A stretch of DNA of 64,000 bases, taken from assembly GCF_028765165.1 (NCBI RefSeq), contig NZ_JARADB010000001.1, forward strand, positions 372,001 to 436,000, written 5' to 3'. Under the pieces are notes generated by a model that worked only from the letters and a program-made list of their open reading frames with translations, was not told the origin of the DNA and made no database searches. Each line of letters begins with the position of its first letter. The stretch's first letter is position 1. A program made the translations under genes and the position numbers. Positions 16,516-25,943 of the stretch are shown here, piece after piece. Source of the DNA: Paenibacillus sp. MAHUQ-63. GTDB taxonomy: Bacteria; Bacillota; Bacilli; Paenibacillales; NBRC-103111.

Positions 16516-17799
16516 TTATTTGCCGGGGATCGCTTCCAAGCCTCTCATATACGGGCGAAGCGCCTTCGGTATATAGATGGAACCGTCCGCCCGCTGATGG
16601 TTTTCCAATAATGGGATCAATATGCGAGGGGTGGCTACGGCTGTATTGTTGAGCGTATAGCAGTAACGAAGCGCATCTTGCGAATCCCGGTAACGCAACC
16701 TGCTGCGTCGCGCCTGGAAATCCAGCAGGCTCGACGACGAGTGCGTCTCTCCGTACGCTTGACGGCTGGGCATCCACGTCTCAATATCGTATTGCTTGTA
16801 GTTTTTGGCCCCCATGTCTCCGGCACAGACGGCAACGACGCGATAGGGCAGCTCCAGCAGGTGAAGGATATGCTCAGCGTTGCGGGTGATCTCATCCATC
16901 AAGCGATCCGCTGTATCCGGGTCATTCTCACAAACGATGACCTGTTCGACCTTCGCGAACTGGTGCACGCGGTACAAGCCGCGCACATCCCGTCCGGCCG
17001 AGCCGGCTTCTTTGCGGAAGCAGTTCGAAACCGCAGCCAATCTCAGCGGCCCCTCCGACAGGTCGACAATCTCGTTCGCGTAATACGAAATGAGCGGGCC
17101 TTCCGACGTGCCGACGAGCCATTTGTTCTCTTCCTGCAGCTCATAGGTTTGATCGCGCCCTCCGGGGAAGAACGCAGCGTTCACCAGCGTCTCTTCCCGG
17201 ACCATCAAAGGCACGTCCATGACGGTAAACCCTCGGTCGTTCAACACATCAATCGCCAACTGCTGAACCGCTCTGTGCAAATACAGCCCCATCCCTTTGA
17301 GGTAGTAGTTGCGTGTCCCGGCCACCTTCACGCCTCGCGGCACATCAATGATGTCCAGGTCTTCGCCGATCTGCATATGATCGCGAGGCACGAAATCGAA
17401 TGAAACCGGCTCACCGACGACTTTCACAACTACATTATCCCGATCCGTAAGGCCTGACGGCGTCTCGGACGAAACCACGTTCGGCACCGCTAGCATAAGC
17501 GCCTTGAACCGCTCCTCAATCTCCCCGAGCTCCGCTTCAGCCGCTCCCAGTTCACCGTTCCAAGCTCGAACCCGGTCTTTCAACACCTCAGCCTCCGCCG
17601 GCTTGCGTTCTGCCATAAGCATCCCAATCTGAGCCGTAGCCCGATTCCGATCAGCACGCAGCAGGTCCACACGATGCTGCAGCCGTCTCTTCCGCTCATC
17701 GGCATCCAGCAGCTCTCCGAGCGGGAGGTCCACCCCTTTCCGAATAGCTGCCTCTGTCACTGCTTCCTGATTGTCACGAATCCATTTGATATCCAACAT
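16516..17799 (-). CDS. serS: Seryl-tRNA synthetase, divergent motif 3 (possible second SerRS)
   Basis: This 427-residue class II synthetase charges tRNA-Ser with serine. A coiled-coil tRNA-binding arm covers about residues 30-105. The TSE serine-binding motif and motif 2 (FRKEAGSAGRDVRG, then LYRVHQF) are intact. Motif 3 reads TLNNTAVATPRILIPLLENHQ, where typical bacterial SerRS has NGSGLAVGRTLVAILEN, so the usual GR is PR although the arginine remains. It is T-box controlled. Such a divergent, T-box-regulated SerRS may be a second copy providing tolerance to a serine-analogue antibiotic; that is inference, since the rest of the genome is not seen. Confidence 0.92.
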   Translation of the reverse strand: MLDIKWIRDNQEAVTEAAIRKGVDLPLGELLDADERKRRLQHRVDLLRADRNRATAQIGMLMAERKPAEAEVLKDRVRAWNGELGAAEAELGEIEERFKALMLAVPNVVSSETPSGLTDRDNVVVKVVGEPVSFDFVPRDHMQIGEDLDIIDVPRGVKVAGTRNYYLKGMGLYLHRAVQQLAIDVLNDRGFTVMDVPLMVREETLVNAAFFPGGRDQTYELQEENKWLVGTSEGPLISYYANEIVDLSEGPLRLAAVSNCFRKEAGSAGRDVRGLYRVHQFAKVEQVIVCENDPDTADRLMDEITRNAEHILHLLELPYRVVAVCAGDMGAKNYKQYDIETWMPSRQAYGETHSSSSLLDFQARRSRLRYRDSQDALRYCYTLNNTAVATPRILIPLLENHQRADGSIYIPKALRPYMRGLEAIPGK

Positions 17800-17829
17800 A
17801 CGCCGTCACCGCTCCTTTTCATTATCGAT

Positions 17830-18056
17830 AAAAAGACAAAGAACGCCCCTGTCCGAATTGGGACGAGGAGCGTTCTGCTCGCGGTGCCACCCAACTTGAT
17901 GATCGCCTTGTACAGGCCATCATCCGCTTGGTTCCGCGATAACGGGCGGTGCCGGTCTATTTAGAGAATGGTCCGGGTCGTACAACAAACTCATTCCGAT
18001 CATAAACGTCTCCGAGTTGGATGCTCTTCATTGACATAATGCCGATTTGTATATTG
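17830..18056 (-). promoter_or_regulatory. T-box leader of serS
   Basis: The minus strand carries the T-box core GGGTGGCACCGCG at about 17893-17880, followed by a terminator hairpin (AGAACGC near 17876-17870 with GCGTTCT near 17846-17840) and a T-rich run to 17830. The preceding ~150 bases fold into the Stem I region. Uncharged tRNA-Ser would stabilise the antiterminator and allow serS transcription. I could not assign the specifier codon securely; a UCU in ATTCTCTAAA near 17960-17970 is a candidate. Confidence 0.85.
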
Positions 18057-18062
18057 TTCGCT

Positions 18063-18091
18063 ATTATAGACGAAACCCTTCGCCCGGTCAA
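18063..18091 (-). promoter_or_regulatory. Sigma-A promoter of serS
   Basis: On the minus strand TTGACC (18091-18086), a 17-bp spacer and TATAAT (18068-18063) directly precede the T-box leader. Confidence 0.85.
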
Positions 18092-18111
18092 TAGGCGACC
18101 CTCACGTCACT

Positions 18112-19080
18112 TTATTGGGACAGACGGCTTGCCAGCTCGTACAGCTCTTTGTTAAACTCGCGCTTCGTATTGACAACCAAGTCGATGTCCGTAGCGACCA
18201 ATTCGCCTTTGATCACGCCGCAAGCTTTGGAGGAATCGCCTTCCATCAGTCGACGAACCGCGAAATCGCCAAGTCGGCTTGCCAAGATCCGGTCGTTATG
18301 TGTCGGCGCGCCGCCGCGCTGAATATGGCCAAGCACCGTAACGCGCGGTTCGATGCCGACAGCTTCGGTAATTTGCTTCGCCACGCCTTCGCCCGTACCC
18401 GCACCTTCAGCGACCAGGATAATACTGTGGCGTTTGCCGTGTGCGAAGTTATCTTTCATCCGGTTCGCTACTTCGTTGATATCATACTCGACTTCCGGTA
18501 CGATAATCGTCTCAGCGCCGCTGGCGAGACCTGCATAAAGGGCGATTTCGCCGCAATGGCGGCCCATCACTTCGACAACGGAAGAACGTTCGTGGGAAGT
18601 CATCGTATCGCGAAGCTTGTTGATCGCATCCACAACGATGCTGACCGCCGTATCGAAACCAATCGTGAAATCTGTGAACGGAATATCGTTGTCAATCGTT
18701 CCCGGCAAGCCCATCGTTTTGATCCCCAGCTTGCTCAGTTTATTCGCTCCCTGATAGGACCCGTCTCCACCGATGACGACCAAACCGTCGATCCCGCGTT
18801 TGCGCAAGTTCTTCGCGCCGATTTGCTGACCGTCCGGCGTCAGAAATTCTTTGCAGCGCGCCGTCTGCAGAATCGTGCCGCCGCGTTGGATGATGTCGCC
18901 GACGCTGCGCAAATCCATCTTGCGAATATCGTCGTTGATGAGACCATGATAACCGCGCTGTACGGCATAGACTTCAAGACCATGGAATAACGCGCTTCGT
19001 ACTACCGCACGAACGGCCGCATTCATCCCCTGGGAGTCCCCACCGCTTGTTAATACTGCAATTGATTTTACTGCTGACAT
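18112..19080 (-). CDS. pfkA: ATP-dependent 6-phosphofructokinase PfkA
   Basis: The 322-residue glycolytic enzyme makes fructose 1,6-bisphosphate. Motifs are LTSGGDSQGMNAAVR (10-24), the ATP site IGGDGS (103-108), catalytic TIDND (128-132) and the substrate region MGRHCGEIAL. Length is normal for the bacterial tetramer-forming enzyme. ATG 19080 is chosen over 19113 because AAGGAGG lies just upstream. It is the last gene of a minus-strand group with ytpB, 33 bp downstream of that gene. No pyruvate kinase or dnaE gene is beside it, unlike the usual Bacillus arrangement. Confidence 0.95.
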   Translation of the reverse strand: MSAVKSIAVLTSGGDSQGMNAAVRAVVRSALFHGLEVYAVQRGYHGLINDDIRKMDLRSVGDIIQRGGTILQTARCKEFLTPDGQQIGAKNLRKRGIDGLVVIGGDGSYQGANKLSKLGIKTMGLPGTIDNDIPFTDFTIGFDTAVSIVVDAINKLRDTMTSHERSSVVEVMGRHCGEIALYAGLASGAETIIVPEVEYDINEVANRMKDNFAHGKRHSIILVAEGAGTGEGVAKQITEAVGIEPRVTVLGHIQRGGAPTHNDRILASRLGDFAVRRLMEGDSSKACGVIKGELVATDIDLVVNTKREFNKELYELASRLSQ

Positions 19081-19113
19081 TTCATTTCCTCCTTCATTTC
19101 TTGTGAATGACAT

Positions 19114-20193
19114 TCATGATGTCGTGCGGATAAACATGCTATTAATCCAGAAAAACAACCGGGTTAACGGACTATTTTTCATTAGACGCTTGGATACGTT
19201 CTTAACTTGTTGTTGTCCATTCACTTTCGGATCCGACAAATATAACGCGAGCAAACCTTCGATTATCATACGATGAAATCGCGGATGTTCCAAGAACAAA
19301 ATTTTACTCCGCGCTTCCTGCACGATGAAGGCAATTCGCTCCACCGTATCGTCCATCGAATCGTAATAGCTGCAGAAATTCAAATCCCCGCCCTGAATAT
19401 CTTCCTCTTGATCGATCAAATAGTCGAGTAAAATGTGCAATCCGCACACATACGGGAAATAGGCCTCCCGGATCGACGCCACTTGGTTCTCGCTTAAGTG
19501 GGGGTCGCAAGCGGCCAGAAACAGCATAAACATCCCTAATGTCGAGCCTGTCGCTGCTGCAAATTCATTCCAGGCAATTTGGCTGTACCGGTGATGATGA
19601 AGATTCCACCACGCCTGCAGCTCAGGTTCGCGCATATCCTTGCGAATATGCTTGTACACTTGCAGGTCGCAATACAGGGCAACGAATTCGCGCACCTGAT
19701 CCGCCACCTGCCCATACGAAGGCAAGGCAGCGATACAACGCTGGCAAGTCAGGACGAGATCTTGGAGATAATCCCCGTCCTCCTTCTCCTGCCGGTAAGC
19801 GTAATAGTCATGCAACGGCTTCGAAGGATCGACCGCATCAAGCATCGATTGGTGCAGCTGCCGAAAATCTTGAGGGTCCAGCGACGTACTGCGGTCGCAC
19901 AAATTATCCAGATAATCGCTAATCGTCTGGAATGAGACAATCAGCGGAATTAATAGATGCCGCATCTGCAGGTTGGCAGCCGCGTACACCGCACCGCCCT
20001 GGCAGTGAAACTTCTTAGTCGCTATACTGGCTAGCGCTTGCGTTCTTAGCTCAGGATCCGGAATCCGCTCCGCTCTTGCTTTCCAACTGGAAAGGTGGGC
20101 GCCGACCTCCGGCAAAATATAGCGGTACACTCTGACCATCAACCGAAACGGACCTTGCGGAACTTTCGTGCTACTTCTGTCCAATTGCTTCAA
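19114..20193 (-). CDS. ytpB: YtpB-like tetraprenyl-beta-curcumene synthase (DUF2600)
   Basis: This 359-residue protein belongs to the DUF2600 group whose Bacillus member YtpB cyclises long prenyl diphosphates to tetraprenyl-beta-curcumene, the precursor of sesquarterpenes. It is almost wholly helical, with the Asp-rich SDYLDNLCDR region near 93-102 and HILLDYLIDQEED near 254-266 that fit diphosphate and Mg2+ binding. The TTG at 20193 lies eight bases after GGAGG; the more distal ATG at 20220 has no ribosome site. The start overlaps the end of the preceding gene by 23 bp, so translation is probably coupled. A squalene-cyclase-like partner is not in the window. Confidence 0.82.
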   Translation of the reverse strand: MKQLDRSSTKVPQGPFRLMVRVYRYILPEVGAHLSSWKARAERIPDPELRTQALASIATKKFHCQGGAVYAAANLQMRHLLIPLIVSFQTISDYLDNLCDRSTSLDPQDFRQLHQSMLDAVDPSKPLHDYYAYRQEKEDGDYLQDLVLTCQRCIAALPSYGQVADQVREFVALYCDLQVYKHIRKDMREPELQAWWNLHHHRYSQIAWNEFAAATGSTLGMFMLFLAACDPHLSENQVASIREAYFPYVCGLHILLDYLIDQEEDIQGGDLNFCSYYDSMDDTVERIAFIVQEARSKILFLEHPRFHRMIIEGLLALYLSDPKVNGQQQVKNVSKRLMKNSPLTRLFFWINSMFIRTTS

Positions 20194-20827
20194 GCAGACT
20201 TCCTCCACAACTTTGTTCATAGCAATATTGCAGCAGCAGCTGCATTTCGTACCGCTGAATATGCCTTAACCAGCTATCCACCGTCCCATTCTGAACAAGT
20301 GAAACCTGCAGCTCGACCACGTCAATGAACACGCAAGGGTTCCAAACCGGAGAAGTAATCAGCACTTCCAGCTTATGACGCATCGCCTCGTTATCCAGAT
20401 CAGCCAAATCTTTGACAGTCAAATAATCCCGAACACACGCAATTAAATTGGAAAAAATAGGATGAGGGCCGACATCGTTGAACCAATATTTGGCGTTGCT
20501 GTAGTCGCCTTCCATCCGGTGCATAAGACCATGCCAATAACTGCCTGTCGCATTGGTAATTTCCTGGGCAATATCGTGAGATTTATCGAGGCTCTCATTG
20601 AGCAAATAAAGCCCCGCTTTAATAGCCAGGAAGTACATCTCTTGTTCCGGGCTGCCCTGGGCCAGCTTCGCCGGGAGCATCTCTTCGATTCTTTCATCCA
20701 TCGCGTGATCCCATTCTTCTATCGGATACAGCGCCGGCAGATGCTCCAAGAGAGGCTTCGCAATAGCTTCCAACCAATTGGTTCCATCTTGATTGCTATG
20801 CATGTAACCCGTCACTCTCCCTTTCAT
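20171..20827 (-). CDS. Conserved-looking protein of unknown function upstream of ytpB
   Basis: I do not recognise a named family. The 218-residue soluble, acidic protein is mainly helical and contains the distinctive stretch SYWHGLMHRMEGDYSNAKY followed by WFNDVGPHP (residues about 96-123). Cysteines occur near the C-terminus. A second possible start is ATG 20803, after GGGAGA. Its end overlaps the start of ytpB, and the gene upstream is 9 bp away, so the three are one operon; a link to terpenoid metabolism is guessed from position only. Confidence 0.7.
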   Translation of the reverse strand: MKGRVTGYMHSNQDGTNWLEAIAKPLLEHLPALYPIEEWDHAMDERIEEMLPAKLAQGSPEQEMYFLAIKAGLYLLNESLDKSHDIAQEITNATGSYWHGLMHRMEGDYSNAKYWFNDVGPHPIFSNLIACVRDYLTVKDLADLDNEAMRHKLEVLITSPVWNPCVFIDVVELQVSLVQNGTVDSWLRHIQRYEMQLLLQYCYEQSCGGSLLEAIGQK

Positions 20828-20836
20828 TAAACATCC

Positions 20837-21151
20837 CTAATGGTGGGTCTTCGATTCCAGATCCTGATTGATCCGGAACCACAGGTGAAGATCATTTATG
20901 ATCGATGCCAAATCAGCAATTTCGGAATTCAAACGACATGAAGTCAGGAAATCGTCCTCTTGATCCAACTGGTTTTGTTTCACAATAATCGAGGATTCCA
21001 GCTTCAAGATGCGATCGGGTATCGTGCCGCGGATTTGTTCCCATTGAAATAAAATATCTACCCGTATATCTGCAGGATACGTTTCCCAATCGTGCTCCAG
21101 AGCGGGAGTCTCTATGCCGAGTCTGGCATCATATTGAAAATAGCAGCTCAT
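20837..21151 (-). CDS. Small protein of unknown function, first gene of the ytpB-pfkA group
   Basis: The 104-residue acidic protein is predicted helical, with a possible coiled coil near residues 45-95 (ILKLESSIIVKQNQLDQEDD onward). No family is recognised. ATG 21151 is preceded by AAGGAGG at a slightly long spacing. The very short gap to the next gene indicates co-transcription. Confidence 0.68.
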   Translation of the reverse strand: MSCYFQYDARLGIETPALEHDWETYPADIRVDILFQWEQIRGTIPDRILKLESSIIVKQNQLDQEDDFLTSCRLNSEIADLASIINDLHLWFRINQDLESKTHH

Positions 21152-21330
21152 TCTTCTGAATTGCCTCCTTCCAGTAAAACACGCTGCGATAGTTCAAGAA
21201 ACATTCTACCTTTAAATGTATCACTTCAAACCTTGGGTTTCCAGTTAAAATTGTATGTCATCTAGATTTCATTTTCTGGTATACTTAAATAACGTTTTTT
21301 AGCAGGGACATATAGTTAGGAGAGATACAG

Positions 21331-22665
21331 ATGGCAGCCTCATCAATGAAAAGCACAATCTCATGGAAACAGCTTATCTCCTTTTTTCTCCCCCTCGGAC
21401 TTTCTGCAACGCTCGTAACCCTCTCGCACGTAATCATCAACAGCACTTTGGCCCGAGCGGACAATCCCGAAGTCGTCATTGCCAGCTACGCGCTCCCGCT
21501 CAGTTTGTTAGGCTTAACCGAAAAGCCGGTCGTCCTGCTGAGGCAGGCTTGTTCGGCTCTCGTCAGAGACCGGATCTCTTTTCGCGCCATGGCGGCCGTG
21601 AGCTCCTATGTATTCGCATGCATCATTCTTATTGGTCTCATTATATGCTATACGCCGCTCGGAGAGTGGGTATTTCTTTATTTCTTTGGCGTCGAACCGG
21701 AGCTGCTGGACAGCACGCTCAGCGTGTACCGCATCCTGATGTATGTAAGCATCTTTTCCGGGCTCAGGTGCTTGTTCCACGGTATCATCATCTTCAACAT
21801 GCGGACCAAATGGCTAACGATCGGCATGGGTGTGCGAATCGCCGCCATGTACCTGTTATCGCTTTACTTCATTACAACCGACAACGTAACGAGCGGCCGT
21901 GTTGGGGCCATTATTTTCCTGCTGGGCATGGTCATTGAAGCGGCCGTAGCCATCTGGGAAGGCTCCAGTCTCCTGAAGAAGGTCATCCCCGAGAAGGCGC
22001 CCAATCACGAAATCGAAACGAAGCGGCAAATTTTCACTTTCTACAGACCCCTCCTGTATTCTTCCGTCATTGCCGTCATCATCGGTCCTGCGATCAATGC
22101 AGTTTTGGGGAAAACGATGCAAGTCCATCTGGCGATATCGTCTTTTGCCATTGCCGGTTCCTTAACCCAGCTGGTCATCAGCTTTTTCTCCTATATCCAC
22201 CAAATCGTCCTTAACTTCTACAGGAAGGATGCGCGGACCGTTGTCCGTTTCGTCTTGCTGCTTAGCTTCATTCCCGGCACTCTTATCGCTATTCTTGCTT
22301 ATACGCCGCTTGGACCCTGGTTCATGTACCATGTGATGGGGGTCAACGCCGAACTGATGCACGCAAGCCTGCATGCGATGCGAATCTTCATGATCATGAC
22401 GCTTGTCTTCCCTTGGCTGGATTATATGAACGGCATCATCATGCTTCGGGGACAAACCAAAATCATGGTTATCTCACAATCTGCGAATGCTGCCACGACG
22501 GTGATTACGTTGTTCATCGCCATTCTGACCGTGCCCGGCTGGAACGGGATGATCGGTGCTCTGGCCCAATCCGTCGGCCTCCTGGCAGAGCTGCTGGTCG
22601 TCGTTTATGTCCTCAGACGAACGTCTGAAATCAAACAACCGAGCCTGCCTTCAAAAAATTTGTAA
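21331..22665 (+). CDS. MOP-superfamily membrane protein (MATE/ANKH-like)
   Basis: The 444-residue protein has about twelve membrane helices in two similar halves, the topology of multidrug/oligosaccharidyl-lipid/polysaccharide flippases. PLGLSATLVTLSHVIINSTLAR near residues 18-39 resembles the first helix of MATE proteins and of the ANKH group. Substrate unknown. ATG 21331 follows AGGAGAG. The MFS gene starts 22 bp after its stop, and ABC efflux genes follow closely, suggesting a five-gene export operon. Confidence 0.72.
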   Translation: MAASSMKSTISWKQLISFFLPLGLSATLVTLSHVIINSTLARADNPEVVIASYALPLSLLGLTEKPVVLLRQACSALVRDRISFRAMAAVSSYVFACIILIGLIICYTPLGEWVFLYFFGVEPELLDSTLSVYRILMYVSIFSGLRCLFHGIIIFNMRTKWLTIGMGVRIAAMYLLSLYFITTDNVTSGRVGAIIFLLGMVIEAAVAIWEGSSLLKKVIPEKAPNHEIETKRQIFTFYRPLLYSSVIAVIIGPAINAVLGKTMQVHLAISSFAIAGSLTQLVISFFSYIHQIVLNFYRKDARTVVRFVLLLSFIPGTLIAILAYTPLGPWFMYHVMGVNAELMHASLHAMRIFMIMTLVFPWLDYMNGIIMLRGQTKIMVISQSANAATTVITLFIAILTVPGWNGMIGALAQSVGLLAELLVVVYVLRRTSEIKQPSLPSKNL

Positions 22666-22687
22666 CGAAAACGAGTGATTACCCTTT

Positions 22688-23866
22688 ATGCGTACGTCTA
22701 AATCTATACAGTCACAACATCAGCTGCTTCGTCTGTTCACATTTTCTTTTTTCATGACGATGGGGATCGTCGTTACCTTCTTCCCCCTGTATTTCGATTA
22801 CAAAGGATATTCGAAGCTGCAAATCGGCTTGCTGTATGCCATTGGCCCGTTAATCGGGATCGCCACGAATTTGCTGTGGGGCTTTCTGAGCGACCGCTTC
22901 CAAACGGTGAAGAAGATTATGATCATATTGATAGCCGGACAATTGGTCACGGCCATTCTGGTGTTTACGGCCGGCTGGTTTTCCTTGCTGTATGTTTGCT
23001 TGGCGATGTTTTTCTTCTTCCAGCAGCCTGTCAATTCATTGAACGACAGCCAGCTTATGCTGAGCCTCCGGGCCAGCGGCAAAAGCTACGCATCCTTCCG
23101 CGTATGGGGGTCCATCGGCTTCGCCGTCTCCGCCGGAGGCTTCGGCATGCTGCTTAAGCATTATGGCACCGGGCTTACGCCAATTCTATGCTTGCTAACC
23201 ATATCCTGCTCGCTGGTCATCGTCTTCTTCTTGACGGATGCCCGTCAAGGCGGCAAGAAGATGGCTTTCGGCGGCATGCTGAGCATGCTGAAGAATAAGA
23301 AATTCGTCTGGTTCCTGCTGCTGGTTATCGTCATGTCCGTTTCCCACCGTTTCAACGACGGCTTCCTGGCGCTTTATATGCGTGAGCTTGGCGCATCGGA
23401 CTCGTTGATCGGCTATGCCTGGATGGCTTCTGCGCTAAGCGAAATCCCGGTGTTCTTCCTTCTTAGCAAGCACGGTCACCGGTTCAAGGAGCTTCCGCTT
23501 CTCGGCTTTGCCGGAATGATCTATGCTTTGCGCTTCTTCATGATGGGTTCCATCCATAACCCTGCCTGGATCATCGGGATTCAGCTGCTGCACAGCTTAA
23601 CCTTCGGGGTATTCCTGATTACTGCGAACCGCTACTTAAGTCAAATTATTCCGGATGAATACCGCTCCTCCGGTCAAGCCATCTTCGCCGTAGCCTGGTC
23701 GAGCATCGCGGGATTGATCAGCGGAACGGCTGGCGGCTGGATCTACGATGCGGCGGGAGGAAGCACCGTCTATTTCATAGCGGCTTGTTTATCCCTCGTT
23801 GCGACCGCCGGCTTCTTCGGCTCGCATCTGTTAGGGCAGGAGGGGCGTCTCCTCGGCCGCAAATAG
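22688..23866 (+). CDS. MFS transporter, paralogue of the 12979-14139 protein
   Basis: This 392-residue, twelve-helix protein has GFLSDRFQTVKK in the helix 2-3 loop and DEYRSSGQAIFAVAW in the second half. The similarity to the other MFS_1-like protein in the window extends over the whole length. Translation starts at ATG 22688 inside the putative export operon. Whether it imports or exports cannot be decided. Confidence 0.85.
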   Translation: MRTSKSIQSQHQLLRLFTFSFFMTMGIVVTFFPLYFDYKGYSKLQIGLLYAIGPLIGIATNLLWGFLSDRFQTVKKIMIILIAGQLVTAILVFTAGWFSLLYVCLAMFFFFQQPVNSLNDSQLMLSLRASGKSYASFRVWGSIGFAVSAGGFGMLLKHYGTGLTPILCLLTISCSLVIVFFLTDARQGGKKMAFGGMLSMLKNKKFVWFLLLVIVMSVSHRFNDGFLALYMRELGASDSLIGYAWMASALSEIPVFFLLSKHGHRFKELPLLGFAGMIYALRFFMMGSIHNPAWIIGIQLLHSLTFGVFLITANRYLSQIIPDEYRSSGQAIFAVAWSSIAGLISGTAGGWIYDAAGGSTVYFIAACLSLVATAGFFGSHLLGQEGRLLGRK

Positions 23867-23891
23867 GTTCTAGAAAGAAAGGATTGATAAC

Positions 23892-24584
23892 GTGTTAGCC
23901 ATTGAACGGTTATCTCACAGTTTCCGCACAGGGCAAGAAGATACCCCCGTTCTGCATGAGCTCAGCTTCCGGGTCGAGCAAGGCGAGATGGTCGCCCTGC
24001 TCGGCAGCTCCGGCTCCGGAAAGTCGACGCTGCTTAACTTGATGGCCGGCTTAATGAAGCCTACGCAAGGAAGTATCCTTATCGCCGGGCATGCCATAGA
24101 ACAGATGAGCGAAAACCGCTTGGCGGAATTTCGCCGGTCTCACATCGGATTCATCTTCCAATCTTATGAATTAATACCACATTTGACCGTTCGCGAGAAC
24201 GTTGAGCTGCCACTTGTCTTCCAGAGCGTCTCCGGCGCTGAGCGCCGAGATCGCGCGATGGCTCTCCTGCAGCAGGTCGGCATCGGCGATAAGGCGGATC
24301 TATTTCCGTCGCAGCTATCCGGAGGGCAGCAGCAGCGCGTCTCGATCGCCCGTTCCCTCATCACGAAGCCGGCCATCGTCTTTGCCGATGAACCTACGGG
24401 CAATCTCGATACGAGAACGGAAGCGGAAATTATCGACTTGCTCATCGATTTGAATCAGAACTCCGGCATCACCTTCGTGATCGTCACCCACGAGCTCGAA
24501 GTCGCCCGTCGAACGCAGCGTGTGCTGCAGCTTCGCGACGGACGCTTGCTGGAAGAGAACCTGCTGGCGGGTGAAGCCGGATGA
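23892..24584 (+). CDS. ABC transporter ATP-binding protein, MacB/LolD type
   Basis: The 230-residue nucleotide-binding subunit has Walker A GSSGSGKST (38-46), signature LSGGQQQR (142-149), Walker B IVFADEP (162-168) and the H-loop His in VTHELE. SHIGFIFQSYELIPHLTVRE is typical of the MacB/LolD/FtsE group. GTG 23892 follows AAAGGA. It overlaps the permease gene by four bases (ATGA), so translation is coupled. Confidence 0.94.
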   Translation: MLAIERLSHSFRTGQEDTPVLHELSFRVEQGEMVALLGSSGSGKSTLLNLMAGLMKPTQGSILIAGHAIEQMSENRLAEFRRSHIGFIFQSYELIPHLTVRENVELPLVFQSVSGAERRDRAMALLQQVGIGDKADLFPSQLSGGQQQRVSIARSLITKPAIVFADEPTGNLDTRTEAEIIDLLIDLNQNSGITFVIVTHELEVARRTQRVLQLRDGRLLEENLLAGEAG

Positions 24585-25930
24585 AGCTGAAGGATTACGT
24601 TCGGCTGGGCTGGGACCAGCTGCGGCGCCGCAAGGTCGTAACCGCGCTCTGCACGGTCGGGATTGCCATCGGTTCCGCCTCCATTATGGTGGCGCTCGGC
24701 TTCGGCGAATCCATCCAGCATTACAGCCAGAAGCAGATGAGCTTCTATCTCAAAACCGATGAGATCACGATCATGGACCAGAGCGGCGACCCCAACAGCC
24801 CGGCGAAACTGACGGCAAATAAGCTCGATCTCATTCGCACGTTCCCCCATGTGAAATCCGTCGCCAGTTTTCAAGAGCTGGGACAATTCAGCTTCACCGT
24901 CGACGACGGCAAACAAAGTTATCTGCGTCTCGTTGCAACGGAGCTGAGCGAGCTGGAGGCCTTCGACTCCAAGTACCAGCAAGGCGGAGCCAATGCGCAG
25001 GAGAGCAGCATCGTGCTGAATTACGGCACTACCCTCGGTGTGCTTGACGCCAAAACGATGGAAGTTCGCAATAAGCTTATGCAGCAAAATCCGACCAAGG
25101 AGCAGGCGGAAACGTACCGCCAAATGGGCGCCATCCCTTACCCGCTTTATCAGAAGCATCTGCTCTTGAAGCCGAACGACTTCCAGGGACAGCCTGGGGG
25201 AACAAATCAGACGAGTGCCGTGCAGGCCCAAGAAATCTCTCTCCGCGTTACGGGCATTCTGAAGAAACCGGAAGGGCTGCCGGACGCTATGCTCCAAGGC
25301 AACAAAACGGCCTATGTCTCGCCGCAAACCGGGCGGAACATCCTGGAGGCGCTCAACAAGGCATCGACCGACGGCCGGGTTCAATATTCCGAAGTGAAGG
25401 TCAAAGTCGACAGCAGCGCAAACGTGAAGCAGGTCGATGAGTGGATTAAGAAACTGCAGCTGCAGACGCAGACCAATCTCTACCAAGAAGACCGGATGAA
25501 AGGCGAATTCGTCATCGTCCGTTTGCTGCTTACAGGCGTCGGTCTCTTCGTCCTATTCGTCGCCTCCATCTCGATTGTCGTCGCCATGACGATGTCCACC
25601 CATCAACGCCGCAGACAGATCGGGATCATGAAAGTGCTGGGGGCGAACCTGAAGCAAATCCGCAATATGTTTATTGTGGAATCGTCTCTACTCGGCCTGT
25701 TAGGCGGTCTTGTCGGCATCATTTTGTCGTATTGGGTCATCTGGGCCATCAACCTGCTCATTATTACGTTCGATTCAGGACCCGGAGAGACGGTCGAGAT
25801 CCTCTTCCTGTCGCTGTGGATTCTCCCTGTCGGCATGTTCTTCGCTGTGATGACCGGCGTGCTGTCCGGACTGTACCCCGCCATTAAAGCATCCCGTACC
25901 GATGCATTGACGGCCATTAAACGAGAATAG
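24581..25930 (+). CDS. ABC transporter permease, MacB/FtsX type
   Basis: The 449-residue permease has one N-terminal membrane helix (about 20-40), a large extracytoplasmic MacB-PCD-like domain (about 45-310) and three C-terminal helices in the FtsX domain, with the AMTMSTHQRRRQIGIMKVLG coupling region near 330-349. Such mechanotransmission permeases export peptides, antibiotics or lipids with an adaptor. The adaptor gene follows 13 bp downstream. Confidence 0.9.
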   Translation: MKLKDYVRLGWDQLRRRKVVTALCTVGIAIGSASIMVALGFGESIQHYSQKQMSFYLKTDEITIMDQSGDPNSPAKLTANKLDLIRTFPHVKSVASFQELGQFSFTVDDGKQSYLRLVATELSELEAFDSKYQQGGANAQESSIVLNYGTTLGVLDAKTMEVRNKLMQQNPTKEQAETYRQMGAIPYPLYQKHLLLKPNDFQGQPGGTNQTSAVQAQEISLRVTGILKKPEGLPDAMLQGNKTAYVSPQTGRNILEALNKASTDGRVQYSEVKVKVDSSANVKQVDEWIKKLQLQTQTNLYQEDRMKGEFVIVRLLLTGVGLFVLFVASISIVVAMTMSTHQRRRQIGIMKVLGANLKQIRNMFIVESSLLGLLGGLVGIILSYWVIWAINLLIITFDSGPGETVEILFLSLWILPVGMFFAVMTGVLSGLYPAIKASRTDALTAIKRE

Positions 25931-25943
25931 GAGCTTGCTTAGC

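Noticed and set aside
16678-17403. A 241-codon plus-strand open frame opposite serS
   Set aside because: The minus-strand reading is a complete seryl-tRNA synthetase; the plus frame has no recognisable domain.
24455-25486. A 343-codon minus-strand open frame
   Set aside because: It is antisense to the ABC ATPase and permease genes, whose motifs are unmistakable.
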